A stretch of 25,000 nucleotides of DNA from Owenia fusiformis (Eukaryota > Annelida > Polychaeta > Sabellida > Oweniidae). Each line of letters starts with the position of its first letter. The first letter of the stretch is position 1. The position numbers were made by a program, and so were the translations under genes. Of this stretch, positions 1 through 9,900 are shown piece by piece. The DNA lies in assembly GCA_903813345.2 (NCBI GenBank), contig CAIIXF020000190.1, positions 1 through 25,000 on the forward strand, read 5' to 3'. The notes under the pieces are model-generated. The model was given only the letters and a program-made list of their open reading frames with translations, did no database searches and was not told the DNA's origin.

Positions 1-133
1 TTGGAATAGTGAAAAATGGATCATCATATATTCAAACATACAGTCCAAAAAAGCCCGTTGACCTGATCCTCTATTCAAAATCATTATGCTGTGCACTAAA
101 CTGCTTAATGAATGTTTAAAGTAAATGAATTAC

Positions 134-530
134 CTTTTGATTCACACTGTGAAGTCGGCATATCTTCTATGAGGTCAATTATTCTAGATAAATCACCTTT
201 CATTGCTTTGACATCATTTTTCACTTCTTCAATGTCAATCTTCACCTTTTCAACATCAGTTTGCACATCTTCAATGGTTTGCCTTGCTTTGGTTGCATTA
301 TTCCTTGCCTCTATCACATTAATGCTCAGTGTCATACCTTCATCTCTCATCTTGCAGCAACTTTCCGTTTCAGTTTTCAGAATGTTCAGTTTGTTTCCAA
401 GACTTTCAATATCAGTTTTCTTGCACATAGGAATCTGATTTCCTGATCCCTTCTTTCCTTTCTTTTTCCTTGCTTCTATGCTGTCCACAAGCGTGATGAG
501 AAGTACAATCAATAGTATTTTAAAATGCAT
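134..530 (-). CDS. First coding exon of a secreted coiled-coil protein (partial)
   Basis: ATG at 530-528 opens a frame of 132 codons that ends at a phase-1 GT donor (TCA AAA G, then gtaatt, 133 downward); the downstream exons are off the left edge. Residues 1-20 are a hydrophobic signal peptide (MHFKILLIVLLITLVDSIEA). A Lys/Gly-rich basic stretch follows, then a CKK cysteine, a long heptad-like helix with a CC pair near residue 58, repeated val/ile-asp/glu-lys units such as VEKVKIDIEEVKNDVKAM, and a final Cys before the donor. Signal peptide, Cys clusters and a coiled-coil stalk in the first exon are common in animal oligomeric lectins and fibrinogen-related proteins, but the recognition domain is not present here, so the family is unknown. 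I would place it outside the cell. The start is supported by the TATA box and initiator-like repeats upstream at 591-632. It lies on the opposite strand to, and upstream of, the TBL3 exons. Confidence 0.7.
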
Positions 531-1454
531 GGCTCAACCAGTGGTCCAAATGACTTGATTATAGATCAGTTGGAATTCTGTTAGGGAGTTGTACTGAGTT
601 GTACTGAGTTGTACTGAGTACATGTATTTATAATTGTTGAATTTTAATCAACATTTGAAGCACATTGTCTCATCAGCAACAAAAACAGATTATTACAATG
701 TGTGTTCAGAATTTTTTCGCTGAAGTAATTTTTATTCAATTCATTAATGTGTAAATGACTCTTAATATTGTATCATGTGTTCCAAATAGCTATAATATTT
801 TATTTCCTCTTTTGTTATGGCACAAAGAGGCTTTTATTGCCCATTTAAAATTATTGATCAGTTTGTTGTTGTTTATCAAGAACCTGGGACAATATTCATG
901 AAGATGACATTTCACACAAGTTGGTCTGACCATTCAAAAGTATGGGTCAGTTATTTCTTAAAGAACCATAGAAATATGGAAGCACAAATGTCATAAAAAA
1001 GATTGAGTGTTGCCATGTATAAATAAAGAACACATTTTGGAGTATGTGCCAATAATGAAAAGAATTAAGGGTCATTCATTCTTTATTTGCTGCTTGGGAA
1101 TCTATTGTGTTTAATTTATTGACTTGACAAAAGCACTAAAAAGAGGTGACGTACTGTAATAGTCTCCGTTTTTTGTGTCAGCGGTCGGTGGTTGGAAATT
1201 AGTGGGTGGTGTCTGTATCAAATTCTTACAACTTCCAATAACTAACAAACATTCTTTAGACTGACTTCAATTTTTTCAAAGTTTTCAAATTTTTTTTCAA
1301 GTTCTCAGATCCTCAAATCTGACTTTATATTTGAGGTTTGACCTTCAAGGACAAAAAAGGTCAAAAAGGTATTTTTTCAGCTTGCTTCAAATTGACCAGG
1401 ATGAACTTTTATTTCTGTATACTGATGCATTGTGCTACATCATTTGTTTTTCAG
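531..1454. other. No exon seen: presumed TBL3 intron or upstream region
   Basis: Apart from the promoter motifs at 591-632, this stretch holds AT-rich sequence with no convincing coding exon on either strand. A short open frame that starts at 1338 runs through the splice acceptor of the first TBL3 exon and is not in the TBL3 frame. No WD40-type (GH...WD) sequence is seen. Confidence 0.6.
591..632 (-). promoter_or_regulatory. TATA box plus triplicated initiator-like 10-bp repeat
   Basis: On the minus strand TATAAATA lies at 632-625, about 95 nt upstream of the ATG at 530. Directly downstream of it is a 10-bp repeat (GTACTGAGTT on the plus strand) in about three copies at 591-620. On the minus strand each copy contains TCAGT, a match to the animal initiator consensus, with A positions at about 615, 605 and 595. 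The 605 site is 27 nt from the first T of the TATA box, close to normal core-promoter spacing. This is inference from motifs only. Confidence 0.45.
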
Positions 1455-4248
1455 GGAACAAGAATTGCTGAATCTACTCCAACAGAAGAAATATCTGAAA
1501 GCTATAGGTCTGGCAATTACACTGGAACAGCCATTTAGACTCCTCAATATTATCAAAGGTTGGTATTTTGATGTCCATAGGATTCTGTGCAAATACTGTA
1601 TAAAATGTGTTATCAGGTTTTGCATAACTTCTGATAAAATGTCAACATTACAGAAATATATCCATTGACATAATGATAATTAATGTGTCGTGTAAAAATA
1701 AAAAAATATTGCTGTTCAATTTATATTCAGTACTTTACCATAATGGTGTTATTACAGATATACTCCAGGAGCCCAATGGCCATGCTGACTTAGAGAAAAC
1801 AATTAAGAAACTTAGGGACGATCAGCTGGGTAAGTTACTTTTACAGTTGTATTTTCTCTTAAACTTAAACATGTCATATATTTGGTTGGATTATCAGGTG
1901 GTATATATGAGACACCTGTAGGATGAATCGATTGAATGATTCATTTGTGTCGGGATAATAAAGCATTTAGTATTGCTGTGCATTATTTTTACAAATATTG
2001 TTCTGAATTACAATTGCACATGTTGTTTTTCTGTGCATTAATAGCTGTATGTTCTTGTTGTTTCACATTGATATAAATTCATTAGGTTATTTGCGTGGCA
2101 TTTTCTAACAGACATAGTTTTGATGTGCATTATTTTTTTCAGATATTGCTATGCATTTTGTTACAGGTGTAATACAGCTGTGTGTTATTGCTATTTCAGA
2201 TGTAGCATTGTTGTAGTGCATTATTGTTGCATACATAGTATTGTTGTGCATTATCTTACAGATGTAGTATTGTTGTAGTGCATTATTGTTGCAAACATAG
2301 TATTGTTGTGCGTTATCTTACAGATGGAGTATTGTTGTAGTGCATTATTGTTGCAAACATAGTATTGTTGTGCATTATCTTACAGATGGGGTATTGTTGT
2401 AGTGCATTATTGTTGCAAACATAGTATTGTTGAGCATTATCTTACAGATGGGGTATTGTTGTAGTGCATTATTGTTGCCGACATAGTATTGTTGTGCATT
2501 ATCTTACAGATGTAGCATTGTTGTAGTGCATTATTGTTGCCAACATAGTATTGTTATGCATTATCTTACAGATGTAGTATTGTTGTAGTGCATTATTGTT
2601 GCCAACATAGTATTGTTATGCATTATCTTACAGATGTAGTATTGTATATATTGTTACAGATGCTGTATTGAGATTCTGTGTCAAATGGAACACTAACAGT
2701 AAGCACTGTCATGAGGCCCAGACTGTTCTATCAATCATTCTTAAGCATCGCACCCCAGAAGAATTGATGAAGTTTCCTAATATGAAGTCAACAATTGAAG
2801 GCTTAGTGCCATACACAGGTGTGTGTTCATTAGTTTGATTGTAAAAGTTGATATTTGATAGAGTGAAAGGAAATTATTTAGATAAAATGTGCTATATGTA
2901 TATTTTAAACTTACATGTTATGTTTTTGATGGAAAAATCTCTTTGTGTCAAAGAATTTAACATTTAATGTCTTATAAGAGATTGCTCATAAGAATAAAAA
3001 GGTCATTTGGCAAGAAATAAATTAATTTCTTGGATTGAACTTTCAGACCATATCAATAAATTGTATGTATTTTCTAAACACATTTATGTCACTTCTCAAA
3101 CATATGATTATTTTCTCGCATACAGAGAGGCACATGAAGAGATTAAGCAAGTTGCTCCAGCAGTCAACGTTTGTGGACTACACTTGGCAGACAATGAAGT
3201 TATCCTCCAGGTACGTTGTACGACTACCGTCAGTGCTTACACCAATATCTCCCAGCCTCACTGTCACTGGGTCTCAACGTATTACCGAGTCACCATGTCA
3301 ATTGTGCAAAAAATGGGTTTAAATGGAGAAAAGAAAATATCTTACATCTTACATAAATCTGCTTCTGGAAACCAGGCCATCTTGTTGCATGGCTAATGTG
3401 GTTCAATAATTTGTTGAGAGCCAGTGACTTTGTCATATTTACTTTATTTTAAAAAGTAGATGTTCAAGTGCCTGATATCTTTTTGATCATGTTAATTTTA
3501 TTGTTAAAAATTTGTTCAATGAGGTTTACCAATAAATACCATACCATACACCATAATTAGAGGATTGCATTTTTTGGGGACACCCTGTAGTTCTTACTTT
3601 GTGTAATAGATTTTTTTCAAACTACTTACTAATAATCATGTCATACATGTATTCCAGTATTGATGAATCATCATCATATGAGTACACACCAAATATAATC
3701 CAAGGCCCTGTTGCTACCACCCCAAGTATTCCTACACAAGAAGTTAGAGAGGATAGTGACTCGGATGTTCCAATTATACAAGACTCCGATGACAGTGGTG
3801 TACCAGAGGAGGTCACTGAATCCCAACCTCAGGAAGAATCTGAATTCACAGAACCACATGTTAACATCAAGCCTCATTCTGAACCTGAGCCTCACTCTGA
3901 ACCTGAGCCTCACTCTGAGAATGAGCAGAAGACTGAATCACACAAAAAATCAGCAAAAAAGAAAAAGAAGAAGGTGGGTTTTAGTAATTTTGAAATCATA
4001 ATGAAGTTCATATGTTTTCACTGTATAATGGTTTGATTGAATCAGATTGTGATAATATTGTTTATAGTTTTTTTAGATTAGCATTATACATTGAATTGGA
4101 TTTTCCATTTCAGAAAAAAGATGTCATGTCCACTCCAACAAGTCATCCTCCAGAAATCACAGTTAAATCAACAAGTGCCTTACTAGCAAAATCAGACAAT
4201 GTTAAAGCAAATAAACGGAAAATGAAAAGGAGAAAATCTACATCTTGA
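1455..4248 (+). CDS. TBL3: TBL3/UTP13 C-terminal part (6 exons, 5' end missing)
   Basis: Six exons join in phase: 1455-1558, 1758-1829, 2660-2818, 3126-3210, 3658-3973, 4114-4248 (TGA). Every intron has GT-AG ends. The encoded segment starts REQELLNLLQQKKYLKAIGL, continues through DAVLRFCVKWNTNSKHCHEA and PYTERHMKRLSKLLQQSTFV, and matches the helical Utp13 C-terminal domain that follows the tandem WD40 propellers of TBL3. TBL3/UTP13 is a UTP-B subunit of the small-subunit processome, which acts in the nucleolus on pre-18S rRNA. The last two exons add a roughly 150-residue low-complexity tail: acidic (DSDSD), then EPHSEPEPHSEPEPHSE repeats, a KKSAKKKKKK basic run and a basic terminus (KANKRKMKRRKSTS). 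That tail looks longer than the vertebrate one as I remember it. The first exon enters in phase 2, so this is an internal exon; no WD40 exon is present in the 1,454 bases to its left. Confidence 0.93.
1830..2195 (+). other. TBL3 intron, 5' part
   Basis: Intron sequence between the donor at 1830 (gtaagt) and the 62-bp tandem array. It is AT-rich, and its last part already contains degenerate versions of the array unit (tgcattattttt, acaggtgtaatacag). No coding signal was seen. Confidence 0.5.
2196..2650 (+). repeat. Minisatellite, 62-bp unit, about 7 copies, in TBL3 intron
   Basis: The phrase gtagtgcattattgttgc recurs at 2213, 2275, 2337, 2399, 2461, 2523 and 2585, an exact 62-bp period with only a few substitutions between units. 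Each unit also carries ttatcttacagatg, a good 3' splice-site look-alike. The array ends directly against the true acceptor of the exon at 2660, and its ttacagatgtagtattg closely matches the genuine ttacagatgctgtattg junction. This suggests the array grew by slippage or unequal exchange from the intron-exon boundary. Confidence 0.95.
2819..3125 (+). other. TBL3 intron
   Basis: Ordinary AT-rich intron between exons ending at 2818 (donor gtgtgt) and starting at 3126 (acceptor cgcatacag). The open frame from 3007 to 3396 runs across it and the next exon in the wrong frame and is not considered coding. Confidence 0.6.
3211..3657 (+). other. TBL3 intron
   Basis: Intron with donor gtacgt at 3211 and acceptor tattccag at 3655-3657. 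It contains AT-rich sequence without further exons; nothing else is recognised. Confidence 0.6.
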
Positions 4249-4270
4249 ATCGAATTCTAATAGACAACAA

Positions 4271-4276
4271 AATAAA
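4271..4276 (+). terminator. Polyadenylation signal AATAAA for TBL3
   Basis: Canonical AATAAA 23 nt after the TGA at 4246-4248, followed by T-rich sequence. Further AATAAA motifs occur inside each duplicated unit downstream (4450, 4775), so alternative or later ends are possible. Confidence 0.5.
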
Positions 4277-4304
4277 ATGGAAGATACTTGTACTTTATTA
4301 ATCA

Positions 4305-4968
4305 GACACTTAAAACTCTTGGTTTGCTCGTAAACCAATCTTCTCTAGACAGCATTCAGGCTGAAATTATTGACATAAATGAAGTATATTCATGAAATAC
4401 TGTTTTAATATAGAACATATTTATTCTGTACAATTGCTACAATATACAAAATAAATAATGTACTCCTATAATATATAGAATAGTACTGTAGTATGAATGG
4501 TACTGTAGTAGACATGAGGCAATCTTCTAGAGACCGTTAATATGGTTTTCAATGACAAAATGGTTCACACTCTTAGGATACAACAGTATAGATCCTAAAT
4601 TATTTTGTAATTATTTTAATATTCCATAGGATTCGATAGGACACTTAAAACTCTTGGTTTGCTCGTAAACCAATGTTCTCTAGACAGCATTCAGACTGAA
4701 ATTATTGACATTAAATGAAGTGTATTAGTATTTAATGAAGTATATTTATTCTGTACAATTGCTACAATATACAAAATAAATAATGTACTCCTATAATATA
4801 TAGAATAGTACTGTAGTATGAATGGTACTGTAGTAGACATGAGGCAATCTTCTAGAGACCGTTAATATGGTGTTCAACGACAAAATGCTTCACACTCTCA
4901 GGATGCAACAGTATATTAGGTCCTAAATCATTTTGTAATTATGTTAATGTTCCATAGGATTCGATAGG
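4305..4968. repeat. Direct tandem duplication, two units of about 330 bp
   Basis: Unit 1 is about 4305-4639 and unit 2 about 4640-4968. Both begin GACACTTAAAACTCTTGG and end CCATAGGATTCGATAGG. They are nearly identical over most of their length, with one rearranged patch near 4385-4420 versus 4717-4745. Each unit contains AATAAA on the plus strand and TTTATT (AATAAA on the minus strand), plus a small hairpin GGTTT-GCTCGT-AAACC. It fills most of the gap between the convergent TBL3 and collagen genes. No open frame of note. Confidence 0.93.
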
Positions 4969-5121
4969 AGGACAATTACTACTTCTCCCAAATGAATATT
5001 CACAAGTTCTAGAGCATTGAGACCGATAGTGTATTTTAAGTATTGCTACAGTTTAGGTTCTATATCCTAGATTCTACCAAAAAATTCTATAAAAATATTT
5101 CAAGCGTAAATTCTCATGCAA

Positions 5122-5127
5122 TTTATT
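5122..5127 (-). terminator. Polyadenylation signal for the collagen IV gene
   Basis: TTTATT on the plus strand is AATAAA on the minus strand, about 46 nt after the collagen stop codon (TAA, 5175-5173). It is the nearest such motif; others lie in the duplicated units at 4745-4750 and 4420-4425. Confidence 0.45.
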
Positions 5128-5172
5128 TACAATGTAAATGCTGATTTGGAGATTGACAGTTAATATTGTAAA

Positions 5173-6944
5173 TTATGTGGAGGTAACAGGATCTGGCTGT
5201 GTAATAGTAAAGTCCATCAATTGAGGGTTTAGAACACAAACTTTACATCGTCCTATCTTATCACGTAGCCGGATGTTCTTCAGAGTATCGGGGATAACTT
5301 TAGTCTCAAAAGGTTCAACCCCCATGGTGACCAGCCAAAAGCTGTGTTTATCAGAGAAATAGTGACACTCTCCCTTAGAGTTGCATTCGATGTAAGGTCG
5401 GGCACGGAAATCCTCAAGACAACTGCCAGGACTGGCGAGCTGTTGGCCACCTGCTGTGGCACCTACTGCATGCTGAAAGTTTAATCTTTCATATTAGGGA
5501 GGTTAGTTAAAAACTCGTTCGTGAATGTGTACAATTATGGTCCTTTATGGAATACTTCTCCCACTTGTAGTGTTTACTTAGTTAGTATACGGAAAGTGAT
5601 TGTAATTAGGTCCTTGGGAATGTCAATTGTGAGCGGGACAGTGAATCTCCGGGGGTCGAAATATTACACGCTCACGTACATTTAAAAACGTGTATCTTAA
5701 CCAACCTAATATCTCTTAAAAACAGTAACTATAAATGGTTACTATGGAAAGAAGCATTTTGAACAACTTCAAAACCTTAATTGACAACCGGTGGATTCAA
5801 AAAGCTGATTGTGTCAGCTTTCAAACGGTACCAAAAGTTCATTGCCATGAAGTGTATTCACTCATTTTACAAGTCCAATTATTTTCCTGGGCTATTATTA
5901 AGTCCAGTTTTAAAATTTTGCTTTCAAAAGTTACAAATCTTTGGAAAAATAGGAACATGGAAACAGTATAAAATTATCTGAGTCATGAGAAACAACGATA
6001 TTCACGGTGAAAATATTTTATATGCGAGCTACACTGGTACTCCACTCGAGTATGCTGGTTACCAAAACAGATCGTTTTGGTAACAAAATGTCGGAACCTT
6101 GAAGGTATGATTTTTCTTTTTATCGTACCCATTTATTTCACGCGTTGTAGGTAGAATGCATTTTTATCACAAACGTGTGTAGATGTATTCATGATCACAT
6201 GTTTTTATCAGTAGTTCTTGAAAGGTTTTTGAAAGTAATTTGGAGATAAGTAAAACCAAGTTACCATCACAAAACTGTACCCTGTCCACATCTCAGACCA
6301 TCCACTGGGGCACTGTGGGACATCTTCACTTTGACTGTGAACAGTGAGGAGTGGGCCAGGTGACTGGCATACTGAGCAACGACTAATATGTTTTGTGATC
6401 TCATCTCCACTAACAGGCATCATGGGAGTACTTTGTGGGGAAGACAGCCAGTATGAAGTTGCTGTTCGACTTCCATAACGACACATGCGACCAACGTTAC
6501 AGAAAAGGAATGGCATAGGTGAGAACTTCAACAAACATGATCCAGATGTACCTATAAGTTGAGAAATCAATCAGTAAAAGAACTCAATTTTTCAATCAAT
6601 TCATTTGTTTTTCTAATTGCAATGTCGAAAATATAGCAAAAAATCAATCTTTGCAGTAATTATAATTATTAAATATTATGGTTTTATGTAGATCTAATAT
6701 ATTAGGGGATGTTATTTGAAAAATTGTGATCAAGTTCGGAGTTTTGCGTTTGAAACAAATGGTAGGTTGTGGCATTTTGTATATTATGCCTCGTCTATTT
6801 AATTACCAAGATCCTGTACATATGATCTGCCATCATCTTCTGTGTGCAACAAACTATAGCCATCCCATAATTTACTATGGCCCAGTGGACATTCAGGGAC
6901 TTTAAGACTCTGGCTGTGAGTTGTGTAGATGTATGCAGATGGAC
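5173..6944 (-). CDS. COL4A2: Collagen IV exons 18-20: C-terminal NC1 domain
   Basis: Exon 6944-6807 gives [20 protein letters not shown] and DGYSLL; exon 6551-6265 gives [33 protein letters not shown] and GYSFVM; exon 5472-5173 gives [24 protein letters not shown] and IGRCKVC. These are the two homologous C4 repeats of NC1, and all 12 Cys are present (1 + 6 + 5). NC1 selects partner chains, starts trimer folding and joins trimers head to head. A Met in PMMPV and the Lys in DTLK lie where I recall the sulfilimine cross-link residues (Met93, Lys211). After the last Cys the chain runs about 17 residues further, ending QPDPVTST, instead of stopping within a few residues as in vertebrates. Confidence 0.97.
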
Positions 6945-9900
6945 CTAATGAACATAAGGCATGAGAATGTAAATGTTAATTTTCAATTTTGCACCAAGGC
7001 CTTGCATCCCTCCTAACATCTAAACAAATGGTTAAAGAGTTAAAGAGAAAGAAATGGAGTGCTTGTGTCGCTCAGTGCCATCCTCCTCTCTCAACCCCTG
7101 CTCCCTCTCCCTATTCTCGCACTCAAGAATTCGCAACGGGAAGACCAGGGGCCGTGAATTCGTACGATCCCCAATCTAATCCGAATAAATTTTATCTTTT
7201 GGGATAAATCTTGGATTACTAATCCGATAAATATTTGGTGAATTCGTATGATCCGAGGATTATGAGGGGGAATCCCCAAGATTTATCCAATTTGCATTGG
7301 AATTCGGATAATATTTATCCAAAAAGTAATCTACCTCAAGAGGTGGATTGAGATTTATCCTGAGATTAATCCCAGGATTGTACGAATTCACCGATTTTTG
7401 GATTAATTCTTGGATTAATCCCACAATGCATCATTACCATGACGAAATTTAGCCGGATCGGATCGCGGATCGTACGAATTTTCCCCTGGGGACATATTTA
7501 AGAAACATTAAAAAATCCATCCAATACACAAGCAAAGGAGTGGTATCGATATGGAGAACTGAATTCAACAATGTTTTTCTCATAAACCAATTATTGAAAA
7601 CATTCTGTAAAATAACACGGTATTTTATGTAATGTTGACTGATTGACAACAATTTAATGCGAAAATTATTTAGAAATATTTTATATAACTGTTTTTGTTA
7701 ACATTTTTTGTTTTCTTAGTGCAATTGTTTTTGCTCCTTTCTACCAATTCTTGAGAATGAAATAAAATGTCTTTCCGAACCTTGTTGGAACAAAATAGCA
7801 TACACAACATGTTTTTAGACCTCTCAATATTATAGTTATACAAAGGAATTTTTGGTTGATTTTAAAAAAGTATTCAAAAAATTAAAACAAAATCGCCCCA
7901 AAATAGATAAAAATCAAGATAAACCTTTTATTTCATTAACAAGATACTTTTTTTAAATCAACCAAAATTTCCTTCATACAATTACAATATTGAGAGACCT
8001 AAACATGTTGTGTTTATATCGTTTTGTTCCAATGAGGTTCGGAAAGATGTTTCATTTCACTCTGGAAACATGATACCAAGAACAAAACAAGTGTTTGATG
8101 TGTCTTCTAAAACAATATAGATGGAAGTATATATATTTTTTTCAAATTACCATTCAAAAGATGACCATTAAATTGACGATGTGTAAAATTTTTAGATTTT
8201 TTATGACTAGTTTAAGAGAAACGTGTGTTAAAAAAGTTCTCCATATCGATACCACTCCTTTAATAGCTGACTTTTACAGCTCAACTAAGGCGAAGTATTA
8301 GATCAGAATGAGCTAAAAAACTGAACCTATGTATGTTGAACACCTCACAAGTGAAACACTGTTTTCATTTACCAAAAGTATTCCACTTGTACAGGTTTAA
8401 GTGTACATATCATTATGAAATTAAATATTAACTGAATTGCTGATATACCTGTTTGTCCTATTGGCCCTTGTTTCCCTGGTTCCCCTGGAACACCAGGCTG
8501 ACCTATGATCCCTGGTTTACCTGGGGGACCTGCATCTCCCTGGACTCCTATTCCTGGTGGACCTATCTTCCCCTCACCTTGCTCTCCTTTCAACCCAATC
8601 AGTCCCATGGGACCTTCCTTTCCTTTAGGTCCTAGATGTGAAATACAGAATCCATTTTCAAATATTGCGGAGATAGAATGAGATCTATTGAAAATTTCAT
8701 GTAAATGGTTTGATTGCTCTAACGAATATTTTTGGCTCATATCATTCTTTGCTAAACTTTTTTCCTAAAGATTTCACATTGATTTTTTTCATTTTCTATA
8801 AATGTGCAATTATCATTTTGAAGAATTTAAACATTATTGCACTTACTGCTCTTAATCACACTTGATAAGACATTCATTTGATATAATATCGAAGATATTG
8901 GGAGGTCAATTGTAAATGCTGCTGGTAATTTCGTCACAAAATGTATCTCTACATTTTGGATTGTATAACATTGATGTACACACCTGGTTCTCCTGGTAAA
9001 CCAGTTATAGATTTTCCAGGCTCTCCCGGTGGCCCTCTTTCTCCTACAGGCCCTACATTTCCCTTTAGTCCTTGCAAACCTATCAGTCCCTGTAAACCTT
9101 GTTCCCCTTTAGGCCCAAGTGGACCTGGAGGCCCTGGCTTTCCTAGCTTCCCTGGCATTCCAATTCCTAAAATAAAAAGTAAACACATTGAGTAAAGTAT
9201 CATTCCCAAATCTAACTGTCGACTGACGTCTGACGATTTTATTGCTATTTTATGCACAAACTATTAAAATATTTCATTATTTTCCTAAGCATTTTGGAAA
9301 AATGATCGTGAACATCGATACTGTTATTCCATTAATGTCCTGAACTAAATATTAGATTTTATGTCCATTGCATTCGAAAAATATTGAACAAAAACTGTTA
9401 CAGATGTTCTATGAGTGTCATAAGGTCTTGTTCATTTACATAAAATTATAATGCAAGGCAAGATCAAATAATATAACGACAGTGGATAAGCCCAAAGGGT
9501 TCATCAGTATAATCTTACCCACTGATCCCTTTGGTCCTGTTTTTCCAGGTAGACCGATTCCCGGCTGTCCCCTCTCTCCTTTTAGTCCCAATCCAATGTC
9601 TCCTTTATCACCTGATAGACCATTCGGTCCACTAGGGCCCATTGGACCCATCGGTCCTTTCTTGCCAGGCATTCCAATGCCCATTGACCCTAAATGATGT
9701 TTCATAGTAACGTGTATCAAAAATCTAATAATATGACATAATCATGTTCTTTATGTAGTGCCGATACTATTTTTCTTTGTTAACCTAGCGATTAGCTGAG
9801 CGCCAAAACTAATTCAGATGTATTTTTACCTTTGAGTCCTGGTTTCCCTGGCATGCCCATACCAGGTTTGCCTGTCGGTCCCATTATGCCCTCCTTTCCT

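Noticed and set aside
3007-3396. 129-codon plus-strand open frame overlapping a TBL3 exon
   Set aside because: It reads the exon at 3126-3210 in a different frame from the clear TBL3 homology and includes intron sequence.
5280-5462. 60-codon minus-strand open frame
   Set aside because: It lies in another frame over the last NC1 exon, whose correct frame gives the conserved GSCLEDF and RCKVC motifs.
7138-7495. 8-bp target-site duplication around the CAGGGG MITE
   Set aside because: The flanks gggaagac and gggacata agree only in four of eight bases, so I do not claim it.
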